From assembly GCA_031267155.1 (NCBI GenBank), contig JAIRZR010000014.1:1-5318 (forward strand): a DNA stretch of 5,318 bases. The letters run 5' to 3'. The translations under genes and the position numbers were made by a program. The notes below the pieces were generated by a model. That model searched no databases and was not told the origin of the DNA. It saw only the letters and a list, made by a program, of their open reading frames with translations. Positions within the stretch are counted from its first letter, which is position 1. The number at the start of each line of letters is the position of its first letter. Below are positions 4,903-5,318 of this stretch, piece by piece. The DNA comes from Prevotellaceae bacterium. GTDB lineage: Bacteria; Bacteroidota; Bacteroidia; Bacteroidales; UBA932.

Positions 4903-5318
4903 TTGGCGTTCGAAGTACAATGCTTGTTTGGCGAAGTACTGAAAACTTTTGGTACGGATGGCGAGCTTATTGTAAAAATCGGCGAATCTGTACCGGAAAG
5001 CATAAAGGAACCTGTATTTATCCGTATAGACGGTTTATGGGTTCCTTTTTATTTTAAGCTGTTCGAACTGCGGGGAAAAAAGGCAAAAGTTATTTTCGAA
5101 AATATGGAATCGGAAGAACTTGCCGAAGAACTCGTTGGTAAAAAGATATTTCCCAAAACGGAAAACTCCAGAGAATCCGGTTCGGAATTGTCCGATTTAA
5201 AAGGATTTACTCTGATCGATTCAAAACTCGGGAATCTGGGGCAGGTTATTGATGTTTTCGAATATCCCGGAAATCCATGTATCGAGATTACAGTCAATGA
5301 AAAACAGGTTCTGATTCC
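4903..5318 (+). CDS. rimM: Ribosome maturation factor RimM (partial, 3' end outside window)
   Basis: RimM binds ribosomal protein S19 and helps the head of the 30S subunit mature. The 138 visible codons cover the N-terminal RimM domain and most of the PRC-barrel domain. The N-terminus has FGEVLKTFGTDGELIVKI (residues 9-26), the family's G-x-x-x-K-T-x-G-x-x-G-E pattern, then EPVFIRIDGLWVPFYF and a stretch with EELVGKKIFP. After a polar linker the PRC-barrel reads LKGFTLIDSKLGNLGQVIDVFEYPGNP and ends VNEKQVLIP at the window edge. No ATG is in frame before about 5103, deep in the domain, so the start is taken as TTG at 4903, four bases after the rpsP stop; another non-ATG start overlapping rpsP is possible. 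Tight spacing to rpsP implies cotranscription and translational coupling, the usual arrangement of these two genes. Confidence 0.92.
   Translation, partial: MAFEVQCLFGEVLKTFGTDGELIVKIGESVPESIKEPVFIRIDGLWVPFYFKLFELRGKKAKVIFENMESEELAEELVGKKIFPKTENSRESGSELSDLKGFTLIDSKLGNLGQVIDVFEYPGNPCIEITVNEKQVLI

Overview
The window reads as chromosomal DNA from a member of the Bacteroidetes, most likely order Bacteroidales. Four things support this: an exbB-exbD-tonB cluster of Bacteroidetes type, a ribosomal protein S16 with the long C-terminal tail seen in this phylum, promoter boxes matching the Bacteroidetes -7 consensus TAnnTTTG, and little Shine-Dalgarno sequence before the starts. The species cannot be named from the sequence alone.

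Layout, left to right, all real genes on the + strand. (1) 1-1313: the last nine codons of an ExbB/TolQ-type proton channel gene, a complete exbD, and a complete gene for a TonB-family energy transducer. Together these form a proton-driven machine in the inner membrane that powers TonB-dependent outer-membrane transporters. (2) 1314-1658: a non-coding stretch holding hairpins, a short direct repeat and a good Bacteroidetes promoter box. (3) 1659-3886: nuoK and nuoL, two proton-channel membrane subunits of respiratory complex I, both full length with their key charged residues intact. (4) 3887-4346: a gap with what looks like a decayed small gene on the - strand, a second weaker copy of the upstream hairpin motif, a perfect 12-bp A/T-rich inverted repeat, and the rpsP promoter and leader hairpin. 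(5) 4347-5318: rpsP (ribosomal protein S16) and, four bases later, rimM (16S rRNA processing factor), which runs off the window. rpsP-rimM is a common bacterial pairing, since RimM acts on the part of the 30S subunit being assembled.

The main oddity is that nuoK-nuoL stands alone. In the usual nuo operon nuoJ lies before nuoK and nuoM after nuoL; here neither is present, nor any remnant I could recognise, and the pair seems to have its own promoter. The flanking gaps carry hairpin repeats and a probable pseudogene, which fits past rearrangement. I see no mobile element, CRISPR array, tRNA, rRNA or clearly new biological system; most of the window is ordinary housekeeping sequence.
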